A stretch of 64,000 bases of DNA from Bacteroidota bacterium (lineage in GTDB: Bacteria > Bacteroidota > Ignavibacteria > Ignavibacteriales > Ignavibacteriaceae): contig JAIUOE010000012.1 in the NCBI GenBank assembly GCA_020161395.1, positions 1 to 64,000 of the forward strand. The letters are read 5' to 3'. Below the pieces are notes generated by a model. That model was not told where the DNA came from. It made no database searches and saw only the letters and a list, made by a program, of their open reading frames with translations. The translations under genes and the position numbers were made by a program. Below, in pieces: positions 1-8,789 of this stretch (position 1 is the first letter of the stretch; the number at the start of each line of letters is the position of its first letter).

Positions 1-681
1 ATTCAGGATTTGATAACCGGTCTCTTAAGGATCAGGCAGACCGGAAATCTCTTTAAAGCAACCACAATGCTCTTAATGAACATTGACACGGAAAACATGG
101 CTACATACAAACAGGAAATCCTGAATGTTGGGAACAACAAGATGAACGGAGCCGGGGATAACAGTGAACTGGTTATGACGATCTACAACAATCTTCTTGA
201 GGAGAAGTACAACCCCGGCGGAGTGATAGATACAGCCGGCAAGGTGGCACCACTGCTTGCATACCTGAACGGGAACCATCCCGGATCGGAATACACGAAG
301 ATGGCAAACCTGTTGTTCAGCGAACTGCCGGAAGGTAACCTTACAAACAAACCCATGGTGAAACAACACCCCGGTGGGAACAAGCCGGAAACGGTGGTTT
401 ACGAGTACAACCTGTACAACAACTTCCCAAATCCATTTAACCCTGAAACGGTTATTAAATTCTCACTTAAGGAGAAGAGCAGTTTAATGCTAACAGTTTA
501 CAGCATCACGGGCCAGAATGTTGCAGAACTTGCCACGGGCGAGATGGAAAAGGGTCTGTATGAGAAGAAATTCAGTGGGATCTCTCACTCATCGGGTGTT
601 TATATATTCAGGCTTCAAGCCCAATCGCTTGAGAGCAAAACAACATATTCCAAAACGATGAAGGCTTTGCTGTTGAAATAA
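1..681 (+). CDS. Secreted protein with type IX sorting domain, C-terminal part
   Basis: The frame is open to the left edge of the window, so only the C-terminal ~226 residues are visible and the true start lies outside. The last ~85 residues form a type A sorting domain of the type IX secretion system. It begins with NNFPNPFNPETVIKFSL, continues with the usual beta-sandwich pattern (SSLMLTVYSITGQNV, then GLYEKKFSG and SGVYIFRLQ) and ends in a basic tail. In this family the domain directs export across the outer membrane and is cleaved or anchored at the surface. The upstream ~135 residues carry no domain I recognise, so the protein's function is unknown. A hairpin with a T run follows the gene. 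Confidence 0.85.
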   Translation: MQDLITGLLRIRQTGNLFKATTMLLMNIDTENMATYKQEILNVGNNKMNGAGDNSELVMTIYNNLLEEKYNPGGVIDTAGKVAPLLAYLNGNHPGSEYTKMANLLFSELPEGNLTNKPMVKQHPGGNKPETVVYEYNLYNNFPNPFNPETVIKFSLKEKSSLMLTVYSITGQNVAELATGEMEKGLYEKKFSGISHSSGVYIFRLQAQSLESKTTYSKTMKALLLK

Positions 682-769
682 GGCTGAGGGCAGAAGGCTG
701 ATCCGCCGCGGCGGACTGAAGTTTGAAGTCAGAAGTTTGATGTTTGAACATCTGAAGATTGAATTCAAG

Positions 770-797
770 AGGCTGTCACGAAAGGGGCAGTCTTTTT
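770..797 (+). terminator. Rho-independent terminator after the T9SS protein gene
   Basis: AGGCTGTC at 770-777 pairs, with two G-U wobbles, with GGCAGTCT at 786-793, and a T run follows. The stem is 8 bp with an 8-nt loop. Confidence 0.6.
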
Positions 798-950
798 AAT
801 GAATCGGTTCACCTGAAAAATTAGTGGGACACAAGTCAGGCAAAAAATTCGCTGCTCCTTCCCGGACTTTATTTTTTTCGATTCCAAAACTAAACCTTTT
901 TCATCTTTGCCACTATTTATTCCTATAGGCTTTAATCATAAATAATTTTC

Positions 951-981
951 TTGATTTCCTGATCTCTATTCCCTATATTTG
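951..981 (+). promoter_or_regulatory. Bacteroidota-type promoter for prs
   Basis: TTG at 951-953 and TATATTTG at 974-981 are separated by 20 nt. This fits the Bacteroidota -33/-7 pattern (TTTG, about 19-20 nt, TAnnTTTG). The predicted untranslated leader to the prs ATG is about 25-30 nt. Confidence 0.6.
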
Positions 982-1013
982 TAAGCTATATTTCTTTAAA
1001 TTTTTGGAACACC

Positions 1014-1985
1014 ATGGATTCCGAAATTAAGGTCTTCTCAGGAAGATCAAATCGTCCGCTTGCCGAAAAAATTGTAAACTATATGGGCAGGCGTTTGGAT
1101 GTCGATAAACGGCTTGGGGCATTGGAGATCAAAAAGTTCAGCGATGGCGAGATCTGGGTGAAATACGGTGAAAATGTTCGCGGAAGCGATGTTTACCTCG
1201 TCCAGTCAACCAACCCCCCTGCTGAAAATTTGATGGAGCTGCTCATAATGCTTGATGCAGCCAAAAGGGCTTCCGCTAAGCGGATCACGGCTATAATTCC
1301 ATATTTTGGATATGCCCGGCAAGACAGAAAAGATCAGCCGAGAGTGGCAATTACTGCCAAACTCGTTGCAAACCTGATTACTTCTGCAGGTGCCGACCGT
1401 GTGATCACAATGGATTTGCATACCCCTCAGATCCAGGGATTCTTTGATATCCCCTTCGATCACCTTTATGGTTCAATTGTATTTTATAACGAGCTAAAGC
1501 ATCTCAGCAGTAATCTTGCCGTAATTTCGCCAGATGTTGGTGGTATAAAAATGGCAAGAGCCTATGCCAACAAGCTTGACGCATCCCTTGTGGTGAGCGA
1601 TAAACGCCGACCCACTCAGAATGTCGCCGAGATTGCACATATCATCGGTGATGTCGAAGGTAAGGATGTCCTCATCGTAGATGATCTCATCGATACCGCA
1701 GGAACATTCAAGGGAACCGTTGAATCTCTCAAAAAAAGAGGTGCAAACAAAATTTATGCCTCTGTTACACATCCCGTGCTTTCGGGTCCGGCGTGCGACA
1801 GAATTCTGGAATCAGATATTGAAAAAATATTTGTCCTCGATACTATCCCACTCGGAGAGGACAAAATCGAAAAATTAGGAAACAAAATTCAGGTACTTAG
1901 CGCTTCAGCCATTTTTGGTGAGGCTATATTAAGAATCAACAAACACGAGTCAATCAGTTCTTTATTCGACAAGGATAAGGGATAG
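1014..1985 (+). CDS. prs: Ribose-phosphate pyrophosphokinase
   Basis: Makes phosphoribosyl pyrophosphate from ribose 5-phosphate and ATP in the cytoplasm, supplying purine, pyrimidine, histidine and NAD synthesis. At 323 residues it has the usual family length. Visible hallmarks are the N-terminal FSDGEIWVKYGENVRG segment, the ATP-binding loop with PYFGYARQDRK at about residues 96-106, the metal-binding MDLHTPQIQGFF segment, and the PRPP-binding loop DVLIVDDLIDTAGT at about 218-231. The ATG at 1014 lies just downstream of a Bacteroidota-type promoter. rplY follows after 20 nt, so the two are probably cotranscribed with pth. Confidence 0.97.
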   Translation: MDSEIKVFSGRSNRPLAEKIVNYMGRRLDVDKRLGALEIKKFSDGEIWVKYGENVRGSDVYLVQSTNPPAENLMELLIMLDAAKRASAKRITAIIPYFGYARQDRKDQPRVAITAKLVANLITSAGADRVITMDLHTPQIQGFFDIPFDHLYGSIVFYNELKHLSSNLAVISPDVGGIKMARAYANKLDASLVVSDKRRPTQNVAEIAHIIGDVEGKDVLIVDDLIDTAGTFKGTVESLKKRGANKIYASVTHPVLSGPACDRILESDIEKIFVLDTIPLGEDKIEKLGNKIQVLSASAIFGEAILRINKHESISSLFDKDKG

Positions 1986-2005
1986 TTGCCTTAACGGAGA
2001 AACAA

Positions 2006-2635
2006 ATGGAAACAAAGGTTGTAAACGCGTCTGTAAGGACACTTTTCGGAAAATCAGGAAGGAATCAATTAAAGAGCCAAGCTAAAGTACCGGGCATCTT
2101 CTACGCTAACAAGACAGAGCCTGTTGCAATAGAAGCACTTGAAAATTCCATAAAACAAATCTACTTCACTTCTAAAAGCTACCTTATCAATCTCGAGATT
2201 GAAGGGAAGGAAACTCAGCAGTGCGTGCTTAAAGATGTGCAGGTTGACCCTGTTACCGACAGAATCATCCACTTCGACATGTACGGTCTCACCAAAGGTG
2301 AAAAAGTTACTATCGATGTTCCTGTTAAATATGAAGGAAACTCCATCGGCGTCATTCAGGGCGGTCAGCTCCAGATCAATCTTCACAAGCTTACCATTCA
2401 GTGCCTGCCAAAAGATCTGCCAAACGCATTTATTGTGGACATTTCACCATTGAAACTCGGACACAGCTTTAATGTCGGCAAATTGAATGTGGAAAATATT
2501 ACAATTCTTCACCCTGCTGAAACAGTGCTTTGCACCATTACCATTCCTCGCGGTGTTGAAATTCCTGTAGAGACTGAAGAAGAAATGAAAGAGCCCGAGG
2601 TTATCTCGAGAGGCAAGGATAAAGACGACGAATAA
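2006..2635 (+). CDS. rplY: 50S ribosomal protein L25 (Ctc form)
   Basis: L25 binds 5S rRNA on the large ribosomal subunit. At 209 residues this is the long, two-domain Ctc/TL5 form. It has an N-terminal 5S-binding domain (NASVRTLFGKSGRNQLKSQ, then KVPGIFYANK), a central HFDMYGLTKGEKVTIDVPV strand region, and a C-terminal beta domain ending in an acidic/basic tail (EEEMKEPEVISRGKDKDDE). The prs-rplY-pth order is common in bacteria. pth begins 2 nt after its stop codon, which supports translational coupling. Confidence 0.95.
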   Translation: METKVVNASVRTLFGKSGRNQLKSQAKVPGIFYANKTEPVAIEALENSIKQIYFTSKSYLINLEIEGKETQQCVLKDVQVDPVTDRIIHFDMYGLTKGEKVTIDVPVKYEGNSIGVIQGGQLQINLHKLTIQCLPKDLPNAFIVDISPLKLGHSFNVGKLNVENITILHPAETVLCTITIPRGVEIPVETEEEMKEPEVISRGKDKDDE

Positions 2636-2637
2636 CT

Positions 2638-3225
2638 TTGAAGATCATTGTTGGGCTGGGGAATCCCGGCAAAAGATATGAGAAAACCCGGCATAACGCG
2701 GGTTTTATCTTTCTTGACTCGTTCGCAACTTTGCATTCTTTAAAGTTTTCTCCCTCTAAACATGATTATTACCAGGCACGGGGCTCCATTAACGGGAACC
2801 CCTTTCTGCTGGTTAAGCCTGTTACTTATGTAAATTTAAGCGGTAACGCCGTTAAAAGTGTACTCGACGAGTATGGCGCCTCTCCTGAGGAACTGCTCGT
2901 TGTCCATGATGAGATCAATCTGATGCCCGGCACCTTCAAAGTCAAAAAAAATGGCGGCGATGGGGGTCATAATGGTATCAGCTCAATTATTTATGCCATC
3001 GAAAACGACAACTTCCCGCGAATCCGGATCGGTATTGGTAACTCCTTCCGCCCCGGTGAAATGGCAGATTTCGTTCTTGAACCTTTTACCAAAGAGGAGG
3101 AAGAACTTCTGTCAGGCATTATGGAAAGTTGTTTTGTGTTAATGAACAGTTTCGTTGCTTCGGGAGTAAAAGGGCTTCTCGATGCCAACAGTAAAACGAT
3201 AAATAAAAAAACAAACGGCGAATAA
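2638..3225 (+). CDS. pth: Peptidyl-tRNA hydrolase
   Basis: Cleaves the ester bond of peptidyl-tRNAs released from stalled ribosomes and so recycles tRNA. Its 195 residues match the family. Visible motifs are IVGLGNPGKRYEKTRHNAGF, with the conserved Asn in GNPG and catalytic His at residue 19, the VVHDEINL segment with the conserved Asp, and GGDGGHNGISS. The start is TTG at 2638: the protein begins exactly where the family does (MKIIVGLGNPG), and the codon lies 2 nt after the rplY stop. Confidence 0.96.
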   Translation: MKIIVGLGNPGKRYEKTRHNAGFIFLDSFATLHSLKFSPSKHDYYQARGSINGNPFLLVKPVTYVNLSGNAVKSVLDEYGASPEELLVVHDEINLMPGTFKVKKNGGDGGHNGISSIIYAIENDNFPRIRIGIGNSFRPGEMADFVLEPFTKEEEELLSGIMESCFVLMNSFVASGVKGLLDANSKTINKKTNGE

Positions 3226-3242
3226 TTAATCCGGGAGATTAA

Positions 3243-5468
3243 ATGGAAAAATATATCATCTATATTTTGCCCCTCTTTGGTATTTTAAGTCTGCTCTTCA
3301 CTTATATGAAGGCAAACTGGATATCCAAACAGGAAGTGGGCACTGAAAAGATGAGCCGCATTTCAGGATACATAGCAGAAGGTGCGATGGCTTTCCTGAA
3401 GGCGGAGTACAGAGTACTGGCAATTTTTGTTGCTATTGTAGCTGTCCTGCTGGCTGTAACCGCCAATATGAAAGAAGACTCGCATCCGCTGGTTGCTGTT
3501 TCTTTCGTTTTGGGAGCTTTTTGCTCGGCACTTGCAGGCTTTATTGGCATGAGAGCCGCTACAAAAGCAAATGTAAGAACAACTAATGCAGCACGGAAAA
3601 GTCTCGGTGCAGCACTAAACATCGCTTTCACCGGAGGCTCTGTCATGGGGCTGGGTGTTGTGGGTCTTGGCGTTTTGGGTCTTGGTTTGCTTTTAGCCAT
3701 CTACTCGCAGTTATGGCTGCCACAGGATGTTTTTGCTGACAAGGCAAATCTCGCAAACGCTGTAAGTAAAGTAATTACTGTTATCACGGGATTTTCGTTC
3801 GGCGCCTCTTCGATTGCCCTTTTCGCAAGAGTCGGCGGTGGAATCTACACTAAAGCAGCCGATGTCGGCGCTGACCTTGTCGGGAAAGTGGAAGCAGGTA
3901 TCCCTGAAGATCATCCGCTTAACCCCGCTACTATTGCTGACAATGTCGGTGATAATGTCGGTGATGTCGCCGGTATGGGTGCAGATCTTTTTGAAAGTTA
4001 TGTCGGTGCTATAGTGGGAACCATGGTTCTCGGCGCCGCTTTTATCCCGGTTCAGACTTTTTCTGAACATTTTGGGGGACTTGGTGCAGTGCTTTTGCCT
4101 TTGGCAATTGCCGCCCTCGGAATTGTGATGTCAATCATTGGTACCTATTTTGTTAAGGTAAAAGAGGGCGGAAACCCTCAAAAAGCTCTTAACACGGGTG
4201 AATTTTTATCTTCGTTCTTTACAATAATCGGTCTTTGGTTCCTGATCCAGTATATGCTGCCGGGTTCATGGTCTTATAACGACCCCCTCTACGGTCAGGT
4301 AAGGGAATACACTTCCAACGGAGTATTCATTGCGACTGTTATCGGTCTTGTTTCCGGACTTTTGATCGGACTTGTAACCGAATATTACACAGGTACCGGT
4401 AAAGGTCCTGTTATGAATATTGTCCGTCAGTCGATGACAGGAACTGCAACCAACATTATAGCCGGACTTAGTACCGGTATGATGTCAACAGCAATCCCGA
4501 TTATCATCATAGCTTTTGCTATTGTGGTTTCTTTCGAACTCGCGGGCCTTTATGGTATCGCAATTTCAGCTGTGGGTATGCTCTCCAATCTTGGAATCCA
4601 GCTCGCTGTCGATGCTTACGGTCCGATTTCCGATAACGCAGGCGGTATCGCACAAATGGCTGATCTGCCAAAGGAAGTGAGAGAAAGAACCGATAAACTT
4701 GATGCTGTAGGTAACACCACAGCAGCAATCGGTAAAGGTTTTGCAATCGGTTCTGCAGCACTTACAGCTCTGGCTTTGTTTGGTGCTTTTATGACCGCTG
4801 CAGATTTGAAGGTAATTGATATTTCGAAGGCAAAGGTTATCGCAGGCCTGTTCCTCGGCGGTGCTGTTCCATTCCTCTTCTCGGCTATGGCTATGATGGC
4901 GGTTGGTAAGGCTGCCATGTCGATGATCGAAGAGGTAAGAAGACAGTTTGCTTCGATTCCCGAGTTGAAAGCCGCACTTAATGTGATGCGTAAAAACGAC
5001 GGAAAAGAAAGAGACACATGGTCGAAGGCTGACCAGGATACTTTTGACTCGGCAGAGGGGAAGGCAGAGTACGGAAAATGCGTTGAGATTTCAACAGCTT
5101 CCGCCATCAAACAGATGGTACTACCAAGCCTGCTCGCAGTTATTGTTCCGGTGCTTACCGGCTTCCTTGGCGGTCCCGAAATGCTCGGTGGCTTGCTTGC
5201 AGGTGTAACGGTAACAGGCGTTCTGATGGCAATTTTCCAGTCGAACGCAGGTGGAGCATGGGATAACGCAAAGAAAATGTTTGAAGAAGGCGTTGAATAC
5301 AACGGTCAAATGTATTACAAAGGTTCTGATCCGCATAAAGCCGCTGTTGTTGGCGACACTGTTGGCGATCCGTTCAAGGATACCTCCGGTCCGTCACTCA
5401 ACATCCTCATCAAATTGATGTCGGTTGTGGCTTTGGTTATCGCACCATTGATTAAGGTAATCAAATAA
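3243..5468 (+). CDS. hppA: Membrane-bound K+-dependent ion-pumping pyrophosphatase
   Basis: Couples hydrolysis of pyrophosphate to pumping of H+ or Na+ across the membrane. It is a polytopic protein of 741 residues, typical of the family (about 14-16 transmembrane segments). The substrate-binding loop is visible ([19 protein letters not shown], then a DNVGDNVGD repeat ending in [12 protein letters not shown]). So are the second acidic cluster in [16 protein letters not shown] and the C-terminal [20 protein letters not shown]. The [10 protein letters not shown] motif has Ala where K+-independent enzymes carry Lys, which marks the K+-dependent subfamily. Whether it pumps H+, Na+ or both cannot be settled by eye. 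RBS GGGAG precedes the ATG. Confidence 0.96.
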   Translation: MEKYIIYILPLFGILSLLFTYMKANWISKQEVGTEKMSRISGYIAEGAMAFLKAEYRVLAIFVAIVAVLLAVTANMKEDSHPLVAVSFVLGAFCSALAGFIGMRAATKANVRTTNAARKSLGAALNIAFTGGSVMGLGVVGLGVLGLGLLLAIYSQLWLPQDVFADKANLANAVSKVITVITGFSFGASSIALFARVGGGIYTKAADVGADLVGKVEAGIPEDHPLNPATIADNVGDNVGDVAGMGADLFESYVGAIVGTMVLGAAFIPVQTFSEHFGGLGAVLLPLAIAALGIVMSIIGTYFVKVKEGGNPQKALNTGEFLSSFFTIIGLWFLIQYMLPGSWSYNDPLYGQVREYTSNGVFIATVIGLVSGLLIGLVTEYYTGTGKGPVMNIVRQSMTGTATNIIAGLSTGMMSTAIPIIIIAFAIVVSFELAGLYGIAISAVGMLSNLGIQLAVDAYGPISDNAGGIAQMADLPKEVRERTDKLDAVGNTTAAIGKGFAIGSAALTALALFGAFMTAADLKVIDISKAKVIAGLFLGGAVPFLFSAMAMMAVGKAAMSMIEEVRRQFASIPELKAALNVMRKNDGKERDTWSKADQDTFDSAEGKAEYGKCVEISTASAIKQMVLPSLLAVIVPVLTGFLGGPEMLGGLLAGVTVTGVLMAIFQSNAGGAWDNAKKMFEEGVEYNGQMYYKGSDPHKAAVVGDTVGDPFKDTSGPSLNILIKLMSVVALVIAPLIKVIK

Positions 5469-5499
5469 TTTTTTTATTGTTCATTTATTTATTAACCCT

Positions 5500-5521
5500 A
5501 CCCGGTTTCCCAAAACCGGGT
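5500..5521 (+). promoter_or_regulatory. Hairpin between hppA and rpsF
   Basis: ACCCGGTTT at 5500-5508 and AAACCGGGT at 5513-5521 form a perfect 9-bp inverted repeat with a 4-nt loop. No T run follows, so it is not a clear terminator; it sits 21 nt before the rpsF start. It could be a weak terminator for hppA, or part of an S6:S18-type autoregulatory leader. I cannot confirm the latter. Confidence 0.45.
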
Positions 5522-5542
5522 CATTGCCCATAGGGAGGATTC

Positions 5543-6094
5543 TTGAGAAGAAATCACTATGAAACAGCCGTAATTATTAATGCGGCTTTGGATGACGAAC
5601 AGATCGAAGCCGAATTGGTGAAGATCAGCGGTATAATCACCGATGGTGGTGGCGTTATATCGGAAACTGAAAAGTGGGGCAGGAAAAGACTTGCTTACAC
5701 TATCAACAAAAACAGAATTGGCTACTATGTTATCTACAGGTTCGAAGCACCCGTGGATCTCATCGCAGAATTCGAAAGACTTCTTAAAATTGATGAGGCT
5801 GTTGTAAGGTTCCTTACCATCAGACTCGAAAAAGAGGCTCTCGAATATTTTGCAAACAGAAAAACCGAAGCTGAAGCTGCTGAACTTGAAGCAGTCGAAT
5901 TTGAAGTGGTGGCTGATGATGAAGCAGATGTAATTGAAACCGAAGCTGATGAAGCAGAGGTCGAAGTTGAAGCTGAACCCGTTGCGGTTGTAGAGGAGCC
6001 GGTGGCTGAACCAGTCGTCGAAACTCCCGTTATTGAAGCAGCAGAAGAAGTTGTAGCAGAGAAGACAGACGATACCGGCGAACAGTCGAAGTAG
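5543..6094 (+). CDS. rpsF: 30S ribosomal protein S6
   Basis: S6 binds the central domain of 16S rRNA together with S18. The first ~115 residues are the ordinary S6 fold (NHYETAVIINAALDDEQIEA, then KWGRKRLAYTINKNRIGYYV, then EFERLLKIDEAVVRFLTIR). The remaining ~65 residues are an unusually long, almost purely Glu/Ala/Val/Asp tail. The start is TTG at 5543, supported by a strong AGGGAGGA ribosome-binding site at 5532-5539 and by the family N-terminus (M-RRNHYE). It heads the conserved rpsF-ssb-rpsR-rplI operon. Confidence 0.95.
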   Translation: MRRNHYETAVIINAALDDEQIEAELVKISGIITDGGGVISETEKWGRKRLAYTINKNRIGYYVIYRFEAPVDLIAEFERLLKIDEAVVRFLTIRLEKEALEYFANRKTEAEAAELEAVEFEVVADDEADVIETEADEAEVEVEAEPVAVVEEPVAEPVVETPVIEAAEEVVAEKTDDTGEQSK

Positions 6095-6116
6095 ATATGA
6101 ACAGAGGAGATTAATT

Positions 6117-6590
6117 ATGGCTGAGTTGAAGATGCCGGAAATTAACTATGTGGTTATTGCCGGTAATTTAACAAAAGACCCTGTTTACAGGCACACTACC
6201 AATGGTACACCTGTAGTCAATTTTACCATCGCATCCAACAGAAAATTTAAGGATTCCGGAAGCCAGTGGCAGGAAGATGTCTGTTTCGTTGGAATTGTCG
6301 CTTGGAACAAACTGGCTGAAAGTTGCCGTGAGCGTGTAAGAAAGGGATCAGCCGTACTCGTCGATGGTGAACTGCAATCCAGAACCTGGAGAGGTGAAGA
6401 TGGCAGCAGCCGCAGTATCGTTGAAATCAAAGCAAGACGGATTCAATTCCTTAATAAACGATTTAAACCGACCGGTGAAGAGGTCTATGAAGAAGCCATT
6501 TCTGATTATGACGACGACTCTGCCGGTTACACATCCGATTCTTTCGACAAGTTCCTTACTCAAGAAGAATCTAAACTTATTAAAGAGTAA
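6117..6590 (+). CDS. ssb: Single-stranded DNA-binding protein
   Basis: Binds single-stranded DNA during replication, recombination and repair through an N-terminal OB fold. Conserved features are [48 protein letters not shown] and [13 protein letters not shown], followed by a short acidic linker. Length is 157 residues. The C-terminus ends in [16 protein letters not shown] instead of the acidic DDxPF-type tip that recruits partner proteins in many bacteria. Its place between rpsF and rpsR matches the common arrangement. The rpsR gene begins 2 nt after its stop. Confidence 0.95.
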   Translation: MAELKMPEINYVVIAGNLTKDPVYRHTTNGTPVVNFTIASNRKFKDSGSQWQEDVCFVGIVAWNKLAESCRERVRKGSAVLVDGELQSRTWRGEDGSSRSIVEIKARRIQFLNKRFKPTGEEVYEEAISDYDDDSAGYTSDSFDKFLTQEESKLIKE

Positions 6591-6592
6591 TT

Positions 6593-6865
6593 ATGATACA
6601 TAACAACAACAATAACTTTAGCAACAACAGAAACAAAATGCGTATGTTGAAGCCCAACAAAGTCTGCAGATTTACTCAGATGGGCATCAAATACATCGAT
6701 TACAAAGATGTAAAACTCCTCCAGAAATTCGTTACCGAACAGGGAAAAATTATCCCTAAACGAATCACCGGTACATGCGCTAAATATCACCGCCAATTAA
6801 CAACTGCTATCAAAAGAGCAAGACACATGGCAATTCTGCCTTATGTCGCTGATTCTTTGAAATAA
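6593..6865 (+). CDS. rpsR: 30S ribosomal protein S18
   Basis: S18 pairs with S6 on the small subunit platform. The core is clear: [39 protein letters not shown] and [19 protein letters not shown]. The 90-residue protein has an Asn-rich N-terminal stretch ([14 protein letters not shown]) before the conserved part. Start is the ATG 2 nt after the ssb stop, indicating coupled translation. Confidence 0.96.
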   Translation: MIHNNNNNFSNNRNKMRMLKPNKVCRFTQMGIKYIDYKDVKLLQKFVTEQGKIIPKRITGTCAKYHRQLTTAIKRARHMAILPYVADSLK

Positions 6866-6883
6866 CCAACAGGAGAAGTGATC

Positions 6884-7333
6884 ATGAAAGTAATATTAAG
6901 ACAAAATATCGATTCTCTTGGAAAGGTTGGCGATACCATCGATGTAAACGAAGGCTACGCTCTCAACTACCTCATCCCAAAAAAATATGCCTACGCTGCC
7001 CTCAAAGGCAACCTTAGAGCAATTGAAGATGAGAAAAAACTTATTGTTAAGAGAAGAGAAAAAGAAGTTGCCGCTGCTACACAGCTCGCTACTGCCATCG
7101 AAAATGTGAAAATTGAACTCACCGTTCAAGCCGGCGAAGAAGACAAACTCTTCGGATCCGTTACTTCACAGATGATTGCTGACGGTTTGAAAGAAAAAGG
7201 ATTCGACCTCGACAAAAGATCAATCGAACTCCACGAACCTATCAAAGCTCTCGGCATCTACGATGTACCCGTGAAACTTCACTCATCCGTAACCGCAAAG
7301 ATCAAAGTCTTTGTTGTGAAAGAACAAAACTGA
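6884..7333 (+). CDS. rplI: 50S ribosomal protein L9
   Basis: L9 binds 23S rRNA near the L1 stalk. The N-terminal domain is typical (MKVILRQNIDSLGKVGDTID, then VNEGYALNYLIPKKYAYAA), followed by a charged connecting helix and the C-terminal domain (EEDKLFGSVTSQMIADGLKE, then KLHSSVTAKIKVFV). I place the start at ATG 6884 rather than the in-frame GTG at 6878. L9 proteins begin MKVIL, and the AGGAG at 6871-6875 is 8 nt from the ATG but only 2 nt from the GTG. It is the last gene of the rpsF operon. Confidence 0.96.
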   Translation: MKVILRQNIDSLGKVGDTIDVNEGYALNYLIPKKYAYAALKGNLRAIEDEKKLIVKRREKEVAAATQLATAIENVKIELTVQAGEEDKLFGSVTSQMIADGLKEKGFDLDKRSIELHEPIKALGIYDVPVKLHSSVTAKIKVFVVKEQN

Positions 7334-7403
7334 TAATTAGTTATGACTTATGACTTATTAGTTATGAGTTTTTGATTAAAGTCATCAGTAACTGCTGAAA
7401 TAA

Positions 7404-7436
7404 TTAAGCCCCGTCAGAAATGCCGGGGCTTTTTAA
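7404..7436. terminator. Bidirectional terminator between rplI and the PEGA lipoprotein
   Basis: AAGCCCCG at 7406-7413 pairs with CGGGGCTT at 7424-7431, followed by TTTT on the + strand and preceded by an A-rich stretch that gives a T run on the - strand. It separates two convergent genes. It is flanked by AT-rich words (AGTTATGA, TTATGACTTA) that recur in inverted form nearby. Confidence 0.85.
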
Positions 7437-7467
7437 TTAATAACTCATAATTCAAAACTAATAACTA

Positions 7468-8697
7468 CTATTCCTTCCCTCCAACATAAAAGTTAAGTCC
7501 ACCTGCGCCGATCCACTTGTTTTCATTTCTGTCGATTGCGATGGAGAGGGCAGAATTGTCTTTTATCCCCGAGTTTGCGGTGGTATATCGTTTGAATTTA
7601 CCGTGAGTGAGGAAGAAAACTCCTGCATCGGCTGTTGAAACCCATACATTTCCGAGATTTGAAACTGCTATACCGGAGACGATCGAACCGGTTATTCCCG
7701 AATTTCCGGGAGTGTAATTCGTGAAATACTTACCGTTGAATGATGAAACACCTACCGGGGAGACTGCTCCAATGTACCCGATCCAAAGGTCACCTTTCTG
7801 ATCGATTACTATTCTGTTTACGAACTGACCGGGAATGTTCGAGGTAACTGTGTTGTAAATTGTCCAGTTGCCAGTCGCCTGCGACAATAGGGCTATTCCC
7901 TCGCCGTGGGTACCACAGAAAACATTTCCAACACCATCGGATTTAACAGCATTAATCCTGTTGGTTGGCAGTCCGCTGTTGCCTGAATTATAAACTTTGA
8001 ATGATACTCCGTCAAACTTCACGAGACCGGCAGTATATGTGCCGAGCCAGACATTTCCGTAGATATCAATATCTACCGAGTTGATGTAGTTATCAGGAAG
8101 GTTGCTGTTCGCTTTGTTAAAAACAGTCCATACACCATTGTCGTATCTGCCGAAGCCCTCTGTAGTGGCTACCCAGATTCTGTTTTGCTTCTCGATCACA
8201 AAATCTAGAATGTAATTGTCGGGTATCCCGGAGTTGGAGCGATCGAAGATGGTCCAAGCCTGCCCGTCATACTTTACAAGTCCCTTCCCGTTGGTAGCGA
8301 GCCATTTGTTGTCCTGATAATCAATCAGAATTTTATTGATTGTGTTCATCGGCAGTGGTGAATTGGAAGAGTTCCAGTTTTGCCACCAGTCGGCGGGATT
8401 TTCTTTCATCTCCAAAGCCATTGTATCCTGCTGGTCACGGGCAACAAGCGTATAGAAAGTGGTGTCCACATATTTGCTCAACTTCAGATCAATTTTATAG
8501 AATCCCGGCTCGAGCCCTTCAAGTACAGTTGGCGTGGTTTTCCCCGTATTTTTGTTGTTGAAGAAGACAACAGCACCCTGAGGTTGTGAAACAACAGTAA
8601 GACTGCTGAATTTCAAACCCGGAAGCACCGGTGGCTCTTCCTCACACCCGGCGAAGAAAACCGTGAGAAGCAGAAGGAAAAAGAGTGATTTACGCAT
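7468..8697 (-). CDS. Lipoprotein with PEGA domain and beta-propeller repeats
   Basis: A predicted exported lipoprotein of 409 residues. The signal peptide MRKSLFFLLLLTVFFAGC ends in a lipobox with the acylated Cys at residue 18. Residues ~32-95 look like a PEGA domain (VVSQPQGAVVFFNNKNTGKT, then GLEPGFYKIDLKLSKY). From ~115 onward there are repeated two-component-regulator propeller (Reg_prop) units, each with a DNKWLAT/NRIWVAT/GNVWLGT core and a following G-L-V-K-Y/F-D-G strand. No signalling output domain is attached, so it probably acts as a surface or periplasmic recognition protein; the ligand is unknown. It ends at the terminator shared with rplI. Confidence 0.85.
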   Translation of the reverse strand: MRKSLFFLLLLTVFFAGCEEEPPVLPGLKFSSLTVVSQPQGAVVFFNNKNTGKTTPTVLEGLEPGFYKIDLKLSKYVDTTFYTLVARDQQDTMALEMKENPADWWQNWNSSNSPLPMNTINKILIDYQDNKWLATNGKGLVKYDGQAWTIFDRSNSGIPDNYILDFVIEKQNRIWVATTEGFGRYDNGVWTVFNKANSNLPDNYINSVDIDIYGNVWLGTYTAGLVKFDGVSFKVYNSGNSGLPTNRINAVKSDGVGNVFCGTHGEGIALLSQATGNWTIYNTVTSNIPGQFVNRIVIDQKGDLWIGYIGAVSPVGVSSFNGKYFTNYTPGNSGITGSIVSGIAVSNLGNVWVSTADAGVFFLTHGKFKRYTTANSGIKDNSALSIAIDRNENKWIGAGGLNFYVGGKE

Positions 8698-8789
8698 TCG
8701 ATCTTTGTTATTGAACGATTATTGACTGATTAATCCACTTGCTGAAAAAGAGATTCCAACAGGTTACAATTTACGAATTTTTTTTTACT

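Larger units (their letters stand above)
682..1013. other. Intergenic region before prs
   Basis: No coding sequence is seen. The first ~90 bases carry low-complexity direct repeats built on AAGTTTGA/TGTTTGAA words. Similar AAACTTCAAAC words occur near 62875-62950, so this may be a dispersed intergenic repeat. The region also contains the terminator at 770-797 and the prs promoter at 951-981. Confidence 0.6.

Noticed and set aside
4616-5302. 228-codon - strand frame opposite hppA
   Set aside because: Antisense shadow of a well conserved pyrophosphatase; no ribosome-binding site.
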